A DNA stretch of 64,000 nucleotides from JAFECT01 sp035551675 (GCA_035551675.1 DASZMV010000093.1:14899-78898); one strand, 5' to 3'. Counted from the stretch's first letter, positions 34,970-44,123 are shown. Translations and numbers: made by a program. The notes: a model not told the origin generated them from the sequence alone.

Positions 34970-37574
34970 CGGTCGCGCGCTCAAGGTCGCCCTCCTCTCC
35001 GCCGTCTTCACAGTCGGCGGCGTAACGGAGGCGCTCGCCCACGGCGAGACGATCTCGACGGCGCCGCCTCAGCTGAATAGCGCGCTTGCGCCCGACCCGG
35101 CGCCGGGCGGGTCGACGCCGCTCGCACCGGTCGCCCCGACTCCGGTGGCGACCGCGGCCGCGCCGCTGAAACTGGCCCAGGCCAATACGCCGACGGCCTC
35201 GCGCGCGCCGATCAACACAACCGGTCGCACGATCAATCTCACCGTCCCGGCCAAGGACGGCGCCTACGACATGGGCGACATGCCCATGGCGATCGATGCG
35301 AACGACACGATCACCTTCCCGGCCCAGCGCACGCTGGATCTGCTGTCGAAGATCCTGGACCAGAACACGCTTCAGGCGCTGAAGACGAACTTCAACGGTC
35401 AGGCCACGATCACCCCCGCCGCCTTCAACGGCACCGGCATCGCGGTCGCCTACGATCCCAAGCGCCTGGAACTGGTGTTCCTGATCCCGGCGAATATGCG
35501 CGCCGCGCGCTCGGTCTCGATCGCCGCCCTGGATGCGCGACGCCTCGGCACGGTGATGAAGCCGGCGGACTTCAGCGGCTATCTGAACGTGCGCGGCAAC
35601 CTCGACTACATCGGCGCCGGCTCCAGCGGCGGCCTGCAGGATCCCGTGTTCGCCCTCGACGGCGCCCTGAACCTGCGCGGCATCGTGCTGGAATCCGCCG
35701 GCGTCTGGCAGCCGGGCATGGCCAACACCTTCCAGCGCACCGGCACGCGCCTGTTGTACGACGACACCAAGGACCTGATCCGCTTCACCGTCGGCGACCT
35801 GCAGCCCGTGTCGGAGGGCTTTCAGGCCACGCCCGACATGTTCGGCGTGTCGATCTTCCGCTCCTACGGCGTGCTCGAGCCCGAGTTCGTGGCGCGCCCG
35901 CGCGGCGACCAGGTCTTCACCCTGACCCGCGCCTCGACCGTCGAGGTCTACGTCAACGGCCAGATGGTGCGCCGTCTTCAGTTGAACGCCGGCAACTACA
36001 ACGCCCGCGATTTCCCGTTCACCCAGGGCGCCAACAACGTCCTTCTGAACATCATCGACGACACCGGCGCGCGCCAGACGCTGCGCTTCAACACCTTCTT
36101 CGATCAGACTCAGCTGCAGCCGGGCCTGTCGGAGTTCGGCCTGTACGTCGGCGTGATGGCGCCGCTCGGCATGGACGGCCCGGTCTACGGCCACGACTGG
36201 ACCTATTCGGGCTTCTATCGCGCCGGCGTCTCCAAGGATCTGACGCTCGGCTTCAACATGCAGGGCGACGAGTTCGACACCCAGGCGGGCGTCGACGGCG
36301 TGTGGGGCTCGCCTATCGGCTCGTTCTCGTGGAACGCGGCGGTGTCGCGCATCGCCAACATCGGATCCGGTTCGGCGGCGAACGTCACCTTCCAGCGCCT
36401 GTTCCAGCTGGGCGGCAACAAGGCCAGTTCGTTCAATCTGTTCTTCGAGACCCGTAGTCGCGACTTCGGTTCGCTGACGGTCCTCACTCCGTCCAACCAG
36501 TACGCCTGGGAAGTCGGCGGATCGTACACGCAAGCGATCACCGCGGACTATTACGCGGGCCTGGATCTGCGCTTCAACAAGGGCCGCGACGGCGCCCGCG
36601 ACGTGAACAGCTATCGCGCCACCATGGGCTGGCGCATCACGCCGTCTCTAGGCCTGACGCTAGACGCGATCTACGACGACACCGACATCTCCAATCACAA
36701 GAACTTCTCGGTGGTGATGTCGCTGACCAAGCGCATGACGCCGTGGTCCAGCCTGCGCGTCGACTACGACAGCAAGGAAGAGCGTTCGACCGTCACCTAC
36801 CAGGACCAGCACGGTCAGGGCGTCGGCTCGTACAACCTTACCGCCGACGTCGAGCACACGCCCTCGTCCACCGGCTTCAACGGCAACTTCACCTACGAAG
36901 GCAACCGCGGCGAAGTCGGCCTCACCAGCTTCTCGACCTTCGATTCCGGCTTCGGCTCGACGACCGACTCGCGGACCTCGCTCCGTTTCGCCTCGTCCTT
37001 CGCCTTCGCCGACGGCGCGGTGTCGATGGGCCGGCCGATCTACGACGCGTTCGCGATCGTCAAGCCGCACGAGACGCTCGGCAACGCCGACGTCGTCATT
37101 CAGCCGACCACATTCGGGTACGACGCCGAAACCGGCCATTTCGGCACGGCGATCGAGAACAGCCTGACCGCCTACGCCAACCGCGTCGTCACGGTCGAGG
37201 TCCCGAACGCGCCGGCTGGGTACGACATCGGCAAGGGCGCCTATCACCTGTTCCCGCCGCACCGCGGCGGTTACCTGCTGGAAGTGGGCTCGGCCTATTC
37301 GGTCACCGCCATCGGCCGGCTGGTCGACCAGGACGGCAAACCGATATCGCTCCTGGCCGGCAAGGCTTACGAGGTCGCCGCGCCCGATCGTCCACCGGTG
37401 GAAATCTTCACCAACCGCGAAGGCCGCTTCGGCGCGCCGGGTCTGCGGCCGGGCAAGTGGCGGATCGTCATGCCGACCGAGCCTGAATCCACCTTCATCC
37501 TCGAGGTCCCTGCCCATACGCTTGGCGCCATGCGTGCAGGGGAGCTCAAGCCGACGACTAATACGGGAAGCTGA
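34932..37574 (+). CDS. Outer-membrane fimbrial usher
   Basis: An 880-residue usher. After a short signal region and a Pro/Ala-rich linker (about 45-80) comes an N-terminal domain (NLTVPAKDGAYDMGDMPMAI, LDLLSKILDQNTLQ), then the beta-barrel core starting near GDLQPVSEGFQATPDMFGVS and a plug-like DQVFTLTRASTVEVYVNGQM. Two C-terminal domains (TVEVPNAPAGYDIGKGAYHL and IFTNREGRFGAPGLRPGKWR) follow. It threads chaperone-subunit complexes across the outer membrane. It starts inside the chaperone gene (38-bp overlap), so the two are coupled. The N-terminal domain differs in sequence from FimD-type NTDs. Confidence 0.88.
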   Translation: MLKRSSRQTRAADGRALKVALLSAVFTVGGVTEALAHGETISTAPPQLNSALAPDPAPGGSTPLAPVAPTPVATAAAPLKLAQANTPTASRAPINTTGRTINLTVPAKDGAYDMGDMPMAIDANDTITFPAQRTLDLLSKILDQNTLQALKTNFNGQATITPAAFNGTGIAVAYDPKRLELVFLIPANMRAARSVSIAALDARRLGTVMKPADFSGYLNVRGNLDYIGAGSSGGLQDPVFALDGALNLRGIVLESAGVWQPGMANTFQRTGTRLLYDDTKDLIRFTVGDLQPVSEGFQATPDMFGVSIFRSYGVLEPEFVARPRGDQVFTLTRASTVEVYVNGQMVRRLQLNAGNYNARDFPFTQGANNVLLNIIDDTGARQTLRFNTFFDQTQLQPGLSEFGLYVGVMAPLGMDGPVYGHDWTYSGFYRAGVSKDLTLGFNMQGDEFDTQAGVDGVWGSPIGSFSWNAAVSRIANIGSGSAANVTFQRLFQLGGNKASSFNLFFETRSRDFGSLTVLTPSNQYAWEVGGSYTQAITADYYAGLDLRFNKGRDGARDVNSYRATMGWRITPSLGLTLDAIYDDTDISNHKNFSVVMSLTKRMTPWSSLRVDYDSKEERSTVTYQDQHGQGVGSYNLTADVEHTPSSTGFNGNFTYEGNRGEVGLTSFSTFDSGFGSTTDSRTSLRFASSFAFADGAVSMGRPIYDAFAIVKPHETLGNADVVIQPTTFGYDAETGHFGTAIENSLTAYANRVVTVEVPNAPAGYDIGKGAYHLFPPHRGGYLLEVGSAYSVTAIGRLVDQDGKPISLLAGKAYEVAAPDRPPVEIFTNREGRFGAPGLRPGKWRIVMPTEPESTFILEVPAHTLGAMRAGELKPTTNTGS

Positions 37575-37576
37575 TC

Positions 37577-38584
37577 ATGTTGTACCTGCGTAAACTGTGG
37601 GTCGTTTTGGGAGCCCTGCTGGTCTCGCTCGCCGCGCCGCTGGCGGCGCATGCGGCCGTCGGCCCCGAATGCGCGGTGTTTCCGGGAGTGGTCACGCTCA
37701 CCGGGACGGTGGACCCGTTCAATCAAACCGTCGCGATCAACGCGTCCGTGTCCTACGCGGTCAGCAACCCGACAGATAACGCGATCGACGTCGTGTTCCT
37801 GTTCTACCCAACTCCGGGAAAGCCGAACGCGGCGAACGCGGGTCAGGTGACGATTACCGGCACCGGCGCGAATCCGGGCGACAACACCTGGTCGCCGATG
37901 ATCGTGACCAGCCCGCCCACGATCAACGTGGACAGCGCCAACGGTCTGAAGCTTAACTACAACGGGTCGGGTCACGACGACGTCGCGACGATGGCGGTAA
38001 ACGTGCCCGGCGGTCTGAACCTGCAAGCCGGCCAGAACGATTTCTACTATGACGTCTACTACGCCTGCAAAGCGTCGGGCGGCGTCAAGACGGCGACCTT
38101 CGTCCAATCGCAGGGCCTCGACATCCGCTTCACCGTACCGGCTGAACTGCAAGCCAGCTTCGCGGGCACCTCGCTGCCGCTTGGCGACGTTTCCAACGAC
38201 CTCAATGGCGGATCGGTCATCAGCGGCATGCTCAACGTAAAGAGCACCGCGGCCTATACGGTCGCCGTGACCTCGCCCAACGGATTTGTCATGGAGCCGG
38301 GCGGTTCGGGCGCGACCAATGCGAGCCAGAAGATCGGCTACAAAATCGCCTATCTCAGCCAGACGGTGGGCAATACCTCCGGCGGGGTCGCGCCGACCTT
38401 CCCGCAGCAGACCTGCGCCGCCGCCAATGTCAGCGGGGTCAATCAGACGATCACCGCGACCTTGAACGAGGACGTCAAGAACCAGGGCAAGGCCGCCAGC
38501 AACAACTACATGGACACGCTGTCGGTCACTTTCACGCCCCTGGCCACGCCGCCTGGCGGAACACTCAACGCCTGCAGCAGCTAG
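37577..38584 (+). CDS. Putative two-domain tip adhesin of the chaperone-usher pilus
   Basis: A 335-residue secreted protein: signal peptide LAAHAAVG, then an N-terminal beta-rich domain of about 170 residues (TNAIDVVFLFYPTPGK-like) and a C-terminal half ending ASNNYMDTLSVTFTPL, which resembles the SCPU C-strand. Two-domain subunits at the end of archaic operons (CsuE) are tip adhesins with an N-terminal receptor domain. It starts 2 bp after the usher stop. It contains few Cys. The ligand is unknown, and the adhesin role is inferred from position and architecture. Confidence 0.68.
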   Translation: MLYLRKLWVVLGALLVSLAAPLAAHAAVGPECAVFPGVVTLTGTVDPFNQTVAINASVSYAVSNPTDNAIDVVFLFYPTPGKPNAANAGQVTITGTGANPGDNTWSPMIVTSPPTINVDSANGLKLNYNGSGHDDVATMAVNVPGGLNLQAGQNDFYYDVYYACKASGGVKTATFVQSQGLDIRFTVPAELQASFAGTSLPLGDVSNDLNGGSVISGMLNVKSTAAYTVAVTSPNGFVMEPGGSGATNASQKIGYKIAYLSQTVGNTSGGVAPTFPQQTCAAANVSGVNQTITATLNEDVKNQGKAASNNYMDTLSVTFTPLATPPGGTLNACSS

Positions 38585-38632
38585 CGGTCTGATCGCTTTT
38601 CGCCGGAGGCTGGGGGGCCTCCGCGACACGGG

Positions 38633-38668
38633 AACGCCGCCCCGATGCAAATCGGGGCGGCGTTTTCG
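38633..38668 (+). terminator. Rho-independent terminator of the chaperone-usher operon
   Basis: AACGCCGCCCCGAT pairs perfectly with ATCGGGGCGGCGTT (38633-38646 and 38651-38664) around a GCAA loop, followed by TTTTCG. Because the stem is symmetrical, it could also serve the convergent gene at 38720. Confidence 0.85.
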
Positions 38669-38719
38669 TACGCACGTCACCTGGATGGTCGTCGCGACCC
38701 TCGCGAAGCCCGCTGTCGC

Positions 38720-39151
38720 CTAGTTGGCGACGACGGAGAGCGAAATGGTCGCCGGTATCGGTCCGCCCTGCGGTTCGAAGAAGACCTCGCGCTTTTCCAC
38801 GGCCGCGGTCGAAGACATGTCGATCGCGGTCACGCCGCTCGACTGCACAGGGATGGTCTTGCTGTCGACGACAAAGTCCCCGGTCACGCCTGCCGGCGTG
38901 GTGGCGTAGACGGTGTAGCCGTTGCCGTTGTTGCAGAGTTCAGTCAGCTGACCCAGATGCAGCTTCTTCTGGTTGCCGTTGCCGCTGTTCGGATTGCCCT
39001 GGGAGTTCAGAGCCGCATTGCAGATGAGCGGCACGGTGCCGCGCAGTTGGATAGTCCAGGTCGCCGCGCCCGCGCCCCCCGCGGTACTGGCGGCGCCGAC
39101 GCCGACGGCCAGAGCCGCCGCGGCCGACACGCATTTGGTCAAGGTTTTCAT
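38720..39151 (-). CDS. Small secreted SCPU-like/pilin-like protein, orphan
   Basis: A 143-residue exported protein: leader MKTLTKCVSAAAALAVGVG, then an Ala/Gly-rich region, and a beta-rich domain (WTIQLRGTVPLICNAALNSQ, LGQLTELCNNGNGYTVYATT) ending PIPATISLSVVAN. The Cys pair and LGQLTELC motif echo the SCPU subunits, but it is shorter and convergent with their operon. The ATG at 39151 has GAGGAA upstream. It may be an accessory subunit of the same fibre under separate control; its promoter has a GATACCTG motif at 39179. Confidence 0.6.
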   Translation of the reverse strand: MKTLTKCVSAAAALAVGVGAASTAGGAGAATWTIQLRGTVPLICNAALNSQGNPNSGNGNQKKLHLGQLTELCNNGNGYTVYATTPAGVTGDFVVDSKTIPVQSSGVTAIDMSSTAAVEKREVFFEPQGGPIPATISLSVVAN

Positions 39152-39477
39152 CGCCAAGTTCCTCGGGATTGGCTGGCTGATACCTGACTATTGCTCGACT
39201 GCTTTTAATTTGACGTGCAGAGGCGTGGTTAAACACGAATACACCTTAAGGTACGCGCGCGTTTATCCTCCATTATCCATAGTTCTCTTTGGAACTATGC
39301 CTACCCAGCCCAAATCCCAGCCCAACAACAGTTGGAAGATCGACCACGCATCTGAGATGTCGCGCTCGATATCTACGAACTGCCTAATTCTGGGTGTGTC
39401 TCGTCGGTTCCGAGCCGATCTGGGCCAAGCCGTAATCGCGCGGCGTCGTGGCCGGCGCGCCACATCAAATGATCGCG
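39152..39477. promoter_or_regulatory. Intergenic region upstream of the orphan pilin-like gene
   Basis: This 326-bp gap between two leftward genes holds the promoter of the gene ending at 38720. It contains GATACCTGAC (39179-39188), the palindrome ACCTTAAGGT (39243-39252) and a perfect 8-bp stem-loop CATAGTTC-TCTTTG-GAACTATG (39278-39299) with no clear U-tract. No coding frame was supported. Confidence 0.45.
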
Positions 39478-39873
39478 TCAGGGATAACAGGCCGAGGTCG
39501 AGACCGGCACCGAGATGGTGTGCGAGCCGACGTTCATGGCGTAGGTGACGGTTCCCGTCACCGTGTGACCACAGCCGGTGGCGCTGTAGACGAAGCTCGG
39601 CGAAACGCTGGGCCCGGCATAATGGCTCGTGGCGTAGTTCTGGATCACAGCCGAGCTCGTGCACACCGTGGTCTGGATCGAGGCGCAGCGCGCGGCGGCC
39701 TCCGACGCATAGTGCATGCTGGAGACCGTGAACACCGCGTTCGCCGTGAACATGGCGCCGACCGTCAGCGCGATGAACGCCGGCACGACCATAGCGAATT
39801 CGAGCGCGGCGGCCCCGTCCTGGCGGCGGCGAAGCGCACGAAGCTTACCTAGCATGCGAACCAGAACGATCAT
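39478..39873 (-). CDS. TadE-like pseudopilin (set 2, second)
   Basis: A 131-residue protein with leader RRQDGAAALEFAMVVPAFIA, where the Glu sits at +5 after the Gly, then one helix and a short secreted domain with several Cys (CASIQTTVCTSS, ATGCGHTVTG). It shares layout and motifs with the TadE at 23384. The ATG at 39873 overlaps the stop of the next gene (ATGA). It is the last gene of the TadG-TadE-TadE set 2. Confidence 0.84.
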   Translation of the reverse strand: MIVLVRMLGKLRALRRRQDGAAALEFAMVVPAFIALTVGAMFTANAVFTVSSMHYASEAAARCASIQTTVCTSSAVIQNYATSHYAGPSVSPSFVYSATGCGHTVTGTVTYAMNVGSHTISVPVSTSACYP

Positions 39874-40439
39874 CCGAGCCTCATGTAGGTGGTCTTGGTC
39901 AGGGTGGTCGCGAACGTGCTGGCGACAGTCACGCCCGGGAAGATCGGCGCATAGGTATAGGTCGTCTGGATCACGATGTAGTCCGCCGGCGCGGAGGTTC
40001 CGCCCACCGAGCTGCAGCTCGACGGCTTGCTCGACACCGCCGCCACATAAACCAGCGCTCCGGATGAGTTGACGCAGTAATAGCCCTCGGACGGATAGCC
40101 CGAAGCCAACGTTACGTGCGTCCCGAGCGAAGTCGCCTGCACGGCTTGGGTGACGGCCGTGCTCAGGCCCGAACAGGCGGTGGTAGCGGGAATGTGCGAG
40201 GTGTCGCAGGTCTTCCAGGCGGCCTGGGCGCCCATCTGCGAGGCGTTCTCGACCTCCATCTTCTTGAATGCATAGACGCCGACGTCCACCGCATTCAGCA
40301 GGCCGATCGACAGCGTGCCGGCGATCAGAGCGAATTCGATGGCGGCCAGACCCTTTTCTTCGCGTCCGAAAGAGCGCACGCGACCAGGGGGCCGCGCGCG
40401 CTTGATCTCTCGAACCAGACATTCGATCGCGCGTCTCAT
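39870..40439 (-). CDS. TadE-like pseudopilin (set 2, first)
   Basis: A 189-residue protein. The leader region is EEKGLAAIEFALIAGTLSIG with Glu at +5, one helix, and a secreted domain with Cys pairs (KTCDTS, TTACSG, YYCVNSS) and the shared YIVIQTTYTYAPIFPG region. ATG 40439 has AGGA 8 bases upstream and was chosen over a GTG at 40445. It is parallel in every respect to the TadE at 23785. Confidence 0.83.
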   Translation of the reverse strand: MRRAIECLVREIKRARPPGRVRSFGREEKGLAAIEFALIAGTLSIGLLNAVDVGVYAFKKMEVENASQMGAQAAWKTCDTSHIPATTACSGLSTAVTQAVQATSLGTHVTLASGYPSEGYYCVNSSGALVYVAAVSSKPSSCSSVGGTSAPADYIVIQTTYTYAPIFPGVTVASTFATTLTKTTYMRLG

Positions 40440-40449
40440 GAGCACGTTC

Positions 40450-41817
40450 CTAGTTCACCAGGCCGCCACGACCGCCGACCGTCGCGGTCGGCATCGACAG
40501 GCCCGCCTGAGGGCACTGACCCTCGTTCAGAATTTGTCCGGTGCCGTTCACGGTGATGTTGTCGACCACCAGGTCGAAGCATGAGGCGCCGTTGGACGAC
40601 TTATTCACGATACCGGAGAAGGTGACGCTCGAATGTGGCAGGTACACTAGGCCGGTGATGTCCCAAGTGGGGCTGTTGCCCGCGGCCGAGATGTCAACTC
40701 CACTCGTCAGCGCCGGATCCTGATAGACCGCCACGCCCGACCAGGTTCCCGAGGTCGGCGCCTGAATGTCCAGCGTACCGCCGCCGGTGGGCGCATGCGT
40801 GTAGCTGCCGTTGTCGCCCGAGAAAACGATGGTGGCCTGAGAGCCGTTTGCCGTGGCGATGGTAAAGCCGTTGGTGTCCAACTGGCCGTTCTCGATCACT
40901 AGAACGGTCGGCGACGAGCCCGAATTGGTGATGGTCAGGTTGCTGGTGAGCTTCATGTCGCCGCAGACGGTGACCGTATTGCCCCAGCTCTTGGCCCCGC
41001 CGTACTGGTTCGTCGAGGCGATGCTTCCGTGTTTGTCCTCCTGCGGATAGGTGCTGCCGCAGGTGTTAGACGGAATGTTCGTCGCCAGGCTCGCGTAGGG
41101 ATCGGACACCACCGGCAGGCCATTCTCCGACGTCACCCCACAACCGGAGTTGGTGCCGTGAGCGTCGCCAAAGCCCGCGCCGAGGTCGTGACCGTTACAG
41201 GTCGAGCTGCTGTTCGACATGACGTTGCAACCGTTCAGGTTCGCGAACGGCACGCCGTTGGCCTGGATGCCGGTCGCGCCGCTCGAGGCCAAAGCAAGAA
41301 TGCAATAGTTGCGCGTGCCGCCGGCCTGCTTAGCGACCGCGGTCGCCGTCAGCTGCTTGCCGAAGCCGCCATTGTATGTCCCGTCACCGTGGTAGCCGGC
41401 GACCTGAGCCATGAACAGTGGGACCGTCTTGGTGATGGTCACGCTGTAGCAAGTGTTGCCCCCGCTCGGGCAGGCGGCCGCGTTCGAAGCGGCCACCGTG
41501 ACGCTGTTCGAGCCGTCGGCGAACCCATAGAGCGAGGCCACCGCCTTGGCTTCGGTCGCATAGGTGTTGGTGCCGTTGGTGGCCGCCGCGCTCGCCGCGG
41601 AGTCGGCGGCGTTCTGCATCGACCTCTGGGTCTGGTCCCAGTAGGAGGTTTCGAACCCGAGCGCGAAGATGCCGATCAGGACCGGCAGGATCAGCGCCGA
41701 GATGATGGCGATGTTTCCGCGCCCGTCGCTCACGAAGGTGCGCGCTTTGCCAACCGCGTGACAGATCACGTCGCTCGCAAAACGGTTCGTCCAGAATTTC
41801 CAGCCGGCAGAGCGCAT
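40450..41817 (-). CDS. TadG-like pilus protein with Cys-containing beta-rich passenger, copy 3
   Basis: A 455-residue protein. N-terminal TadG segment DGRGNIAIISALILPVLIGI followed by FALGFETSYWDQTQRSMQNA, then a Ser/Thr/Asn/Gly-rich passenger with paired Cys (AACPSGGNTCYSV, SSSTCNGHDLG) and strand repeats (PTVLVIENGQLDTNGFTI, TWDITGLVYLPHSSVTF). It lacks a VWA MIDAS motif. It is homologous to the genes at 24354 and 26056 but diverged and about 55 residues shorter. The ATG at 41817 has GGAGG 5 bases upstream. Its promoter gap holds further operator-like motifs. Confidence 0.75.
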   Translation of the reverse strand: MRSAGWKFWTNRFASDVICHAVGKARTFVSDGRGNIAIISALILPVLIGIFALGFETSYWDQTQRSMQNAADSAASAAATNGTNTYATEAKAVASLYGFADGSNSVTVAASNAAACPSGGNTCYSVTITKTVPLFMAQVAGYHGDGTYNGGFGKQLTATAVAKQAGGTRNYCILALASSGATGIQANGVPFANLNGCNVMSNSSSTCNGHDLGAGFGDAHGTNSGCGVTSENGLPVVSDPYASLATNIPSNTCGSTYPQEDKHGSIASTNQYGGAKSWGNTVTVCGDMKLTSNLTITNSGSSPTVLVIENGQLDTNGFTIATANGSQATIVFSGDNGSYTHAPTGGGTLDIQAPTSGTWSGVAVYQDPALTSGVDISAAGNSPTWDITGLVYLPHSSVTFSGIVNKSSNGASCFDLVVDNITVNGTGQILNEGQCPQAGLSMPTATVGGRGGLVN

Positions 41818-42136
41818 GGTCGCCTCCAAGCGGACGACGAGGTTTTCAATGATCGTTATTCTGCGCAGGACAGGCCTAACGAGCGTGTAATACCTAGGGA
41901 AAACAGCCGATTAATTATATCCAACATTAGGTAGCGCAAACCGTTGTACGGTAAAGGCAAAACCAGCGTTACGCGAGCCGCCGGAAACCCCGACGCGGCC
42001 TAGGCCTGGGCCTTCGGCGAGCGTTATTCGACACGCGAAAGATAATGGATCTTAACCGTCTATCTGCACCGGTTCTTAGCCGCGTTGCGCCATTCTCCGG
42101 TCAACATCTGACAGGTGGTCACAGGAACACGGGGCC
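41818..42136. promoter_or_regulatory. Divergent promoter region with paired operator-like motifs
   Basis: This 319-bp gap lies between the leftward TadG set and the rightward TadE-TadG pair. It holds AATACCTAGGG (41889-41899) and the inverted half TTAGGTA (41927-41933), 28 bp apart, in an AT-rich block. No coding frame was supported. Confidence 0.5.
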
Positions 42137-42619
42137 ATGAAGCCAGCCAACCTCGGCGCCAGAATCGGCGCCGCTTTCAGTCTCAAACGCAGCTTCACGC
42201 GCGACGATTCCGGCGCCACCGCGGTGGAGTTCGCCCTGATCGTGCCGTTTCTGCTGATGCTCTGTGTCGGCACCTTCCAGTTCGGCATCACCATCAACAA
42301 CTATCTCGAGCTGACCGACGGCGTGCGCGCCGGCGGCCGCCAGTTCGCGATCAGCCGTTCCAGCGCGACCCCCTACAGCACCTCCGTCGCCCAGGTGAAG
42401 AGTTCGGCCGCCAACCTGACCGCCGCAAACGTGACGGTCACGACCAAGATCAACGGCACGGCCTGCGCCAGCGACGCGACCTGTTCGACCGCGCTCAACG
42501 CCGCCGCCGGCGGCACGGCCACGACCATCGCGACCTATCCCTGCAACCTCACGGTCATGGGCGTGAATTTCGCGCCCAGCTGCACCCTCACCTCCACAAC
42601 CTCGGACATGATCGAATGA
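42137..42619 (+). CDS. TadE-like pseudopilin (set 3)
   Basis: A 160-residue protein with the most canonical TadE leader in the window: DDSGATAVEFALIVPFLLML, with Glu31 at +5 after Gly26. The secreted domain is short, with a Cys pair (ACASDATCST) and a terminal PSCTLTSTTSDMIE. Its stop overlaps the start of the VWA-type TadG (ATGA). Its direction is opposite to sets 1 and 2 and its leader is of the ordinary TadE type, so it may serve the normal Flp pilus. Confidence 0.86.
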   Translation: MKPANLGARIGAAFSLKRSFTRDDSGATAVEFALIVPFLLMLCVGTFQFGITINNYLELTDGVRAGGRQFAISRSSATPYSTSVAQVKSSAANLTAANVTVTTKINGTACASDATCSTALNAAAGGTATTIATYPCNLTVMGVNFAPSCTLTSTTSDMIE

Positions 42620-43956
42620 AACCGCATTCCCTGTTCGTTCGCGGCCGGTTCGGCCGCTTTCGCGCCGACGAGCGCGGCGCCACGGCCATCATCGTCGCCC
42701 TGATGATGACCGCCATCATCGGCATGGTCGGTTTCGTCATCGACGTCGGCCACGTCATGACTGTCCAGCGCCAGCTGCAGGCCTCGACCGACTCGGCCGC
42801 CCTTGCCGGCGCCCAGGAGATCAACTGCTGCGCCACCGGCGGGACCGCGCTCACCACCGCCACGTCCTATGGCGCGGCCGTCGGTGAAAAGAACGCCATC
42901 GGCGGCGGCGTCACCGCCACCTGGGTCAGCGGCTATCCGCAGCTCAAGTGCCTGACCACCACCGGGGTCAGCTGCACCGGCTCGGACAGCGCCAACGCCA
43001 TCGTGGTCAAGCAGCAGGCCGTGGTGCCCATGTGGTTCGCTCAGATCCTGGGCATCCACAATATGACCATCGCCGCGACTTCGACCGCGGGCGCCACCGG
43101 CGGTCCGCCCAAGTCGCTCGACATCGAGCTGGTGCTCGACACCACCGCCTCGATGAACACCGCCGACAGCAACTGCTCGATCAGGAACGCCACGCGGCTT
43201 CAGTGCGCGGAGGCGGGCGCCCAGTCGCTGTTGACGTCGCTTGGGCCGTCCGAGGACCAGGTCGGGATCATGACCTTCCCCGGCGTGCAGAACTCGACCC
43301 AGGCGGCCAAGGACTTCGACTGCAGCTCGTCGAACCCGACCATCGTCTCGTACAAGAACTCGCCCGACTACACGATCCTGGGTCTGGCCAAGGATTTCAA
43401 AACCTCGGACAGCTCGAGCACGCTCAGCAGCTCCTCCAGCCTGGTGAAGGCGATGGGCGGCGGCGGTTCGGGCTGCAGCCAGGGCCTGAGCGCGGTAGGC
43501 GGCTACGGCACCTTCTACGGCGACGCCATCGCCGCGGCGCAGACCAACCTGACCTCGACCGGTCGCTCGGGCGTGCAAAAGGTGATCATCATGCTCAGCG
43601 ACGGCGACGCCAACGCCAGTTCGTCCGACATGCCCAGCGGCAAGTCCACCAACCAGTGCCACCAAGCCATCACCTCGGCCCAGAACGCAGCCAAGGCCGG
43701 GACCTGGGTCTACACCATCGCCTACGGCGCCTCGAACTCGTCGTCCGGCAGCTGCTCGACCGACCAGACCAAGATCTCGGCCTGTTCGACCCTGTCGCAG
43801 ATGGCTTCGGACTCGAAGTTCTTCTACTCGGACAACTCCGGCGGCACCGGCGGCTGCAACTCCGGCTCCCAGTCCGCCTCGGAGCTGGTGTCGATCTTCA
43901 AGAGCATCGGCTCCTCGTTCGGCGCGCCGCGTCTGCTGCCCGACAATACGACCTGA
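42616..43956 (+). CDS. TadG-like protein with von Willebrand A domain
   Basis: A 446-residue protein: TadG leader DERGATAIIVALMMTAIIGM, one helix, and a VWA domain from about residue 165 with the metal-site motif LVLDTTASMN (Asp175, a DxTxS-like MIDAS) and later IIMLSDGDANASS. This is the standard TadG architecture, unlike the three beta-rich TadG proteins of the island. VWA domains of TadG are exposed and may bind surfaces or matrix. The ATG overlaps the stop of the TadE gene. A hairpin terminator follows. Confidence 0.88.
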   Translation: MKPHSLFVRGRFGRFRADERGATAIIVALMMTAIIGMVGFVIDVGHVMTVQRQLQASTDSAALAGAQEINCCATGGTALTTATSYGAAVGEKNAIGGGVTATWVSGYPQLKCLTTTGVSCTGSDSANAIVVKQQAVVPMWFAQILGIHNMTIAATSTAGATGGPPKSLDIELVLDTTASMNTADSNCSIRNATRLQCAEAGAQSLLTSLGPSEDQVGIMTFPGVQNSTQAAKDFDCSSSNPTIVSYKNSPDYTILGLAKDFKTSDSSSTLSSSSSLVKAMGGGGSGCSQGLSAVGGYGTFYGDAIAAAQTNLTSTGRSGVQKVIIMLSDGDANASSSDMPSGKSTNQCHQAITSAQNAAKAGTWVYTIAYGASNSSSGSCSTDQTKISACSTLSQMASDSKFFYSDNSGGTGGCNSGSQSASELVSIFKSIGSSFGAPRLLPDNTT

Positions 43957-43998
43957 CCCAAACGAGCTGACCCGCGGGCTCCACGACTCGCGACTCCG

Positions 43999-44034
43999 AC
44001 GCGCCGCTCCTGAAACCGGGGGCGGCGCGTTTGT
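43999..44034 (+). terminator. Rho-independent terminator after the TadE-TadG(VWA) pair
   Basis: ACGCGCCGC (43999-44007) pairs with GCGGCGCGT (44022-44030) around a 14-base loop, and TTTGT follows. It lies 43 bp after the stop codon. Confidence 0.7.
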
Positions 44035-44123
44035 CATGCCCGATGAATCGCGTTTGGAAGCGGCGCAACATAGCGACCGGAAATCTCTACATATCAGCCA
44101 ATTGATCGCAAAAGACCGGCCGA

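Noticed and set aside
34947..36533. 528-codon minus-strand frame opposite the usher
   Set aside because: It is antisense to a well-supported usher gene, is rich in Arg, His, Ala and Gly, and has no recognisable domain; long antisense frames are expected at this GC content.
39278..39299. Hairpin as a terminator for the TadE gene
   Set aside because: The 8-bp stem has no U-tract on the minus strand and lies about 180 bp after the stop codon; kept only as a note in the intergenic entry.
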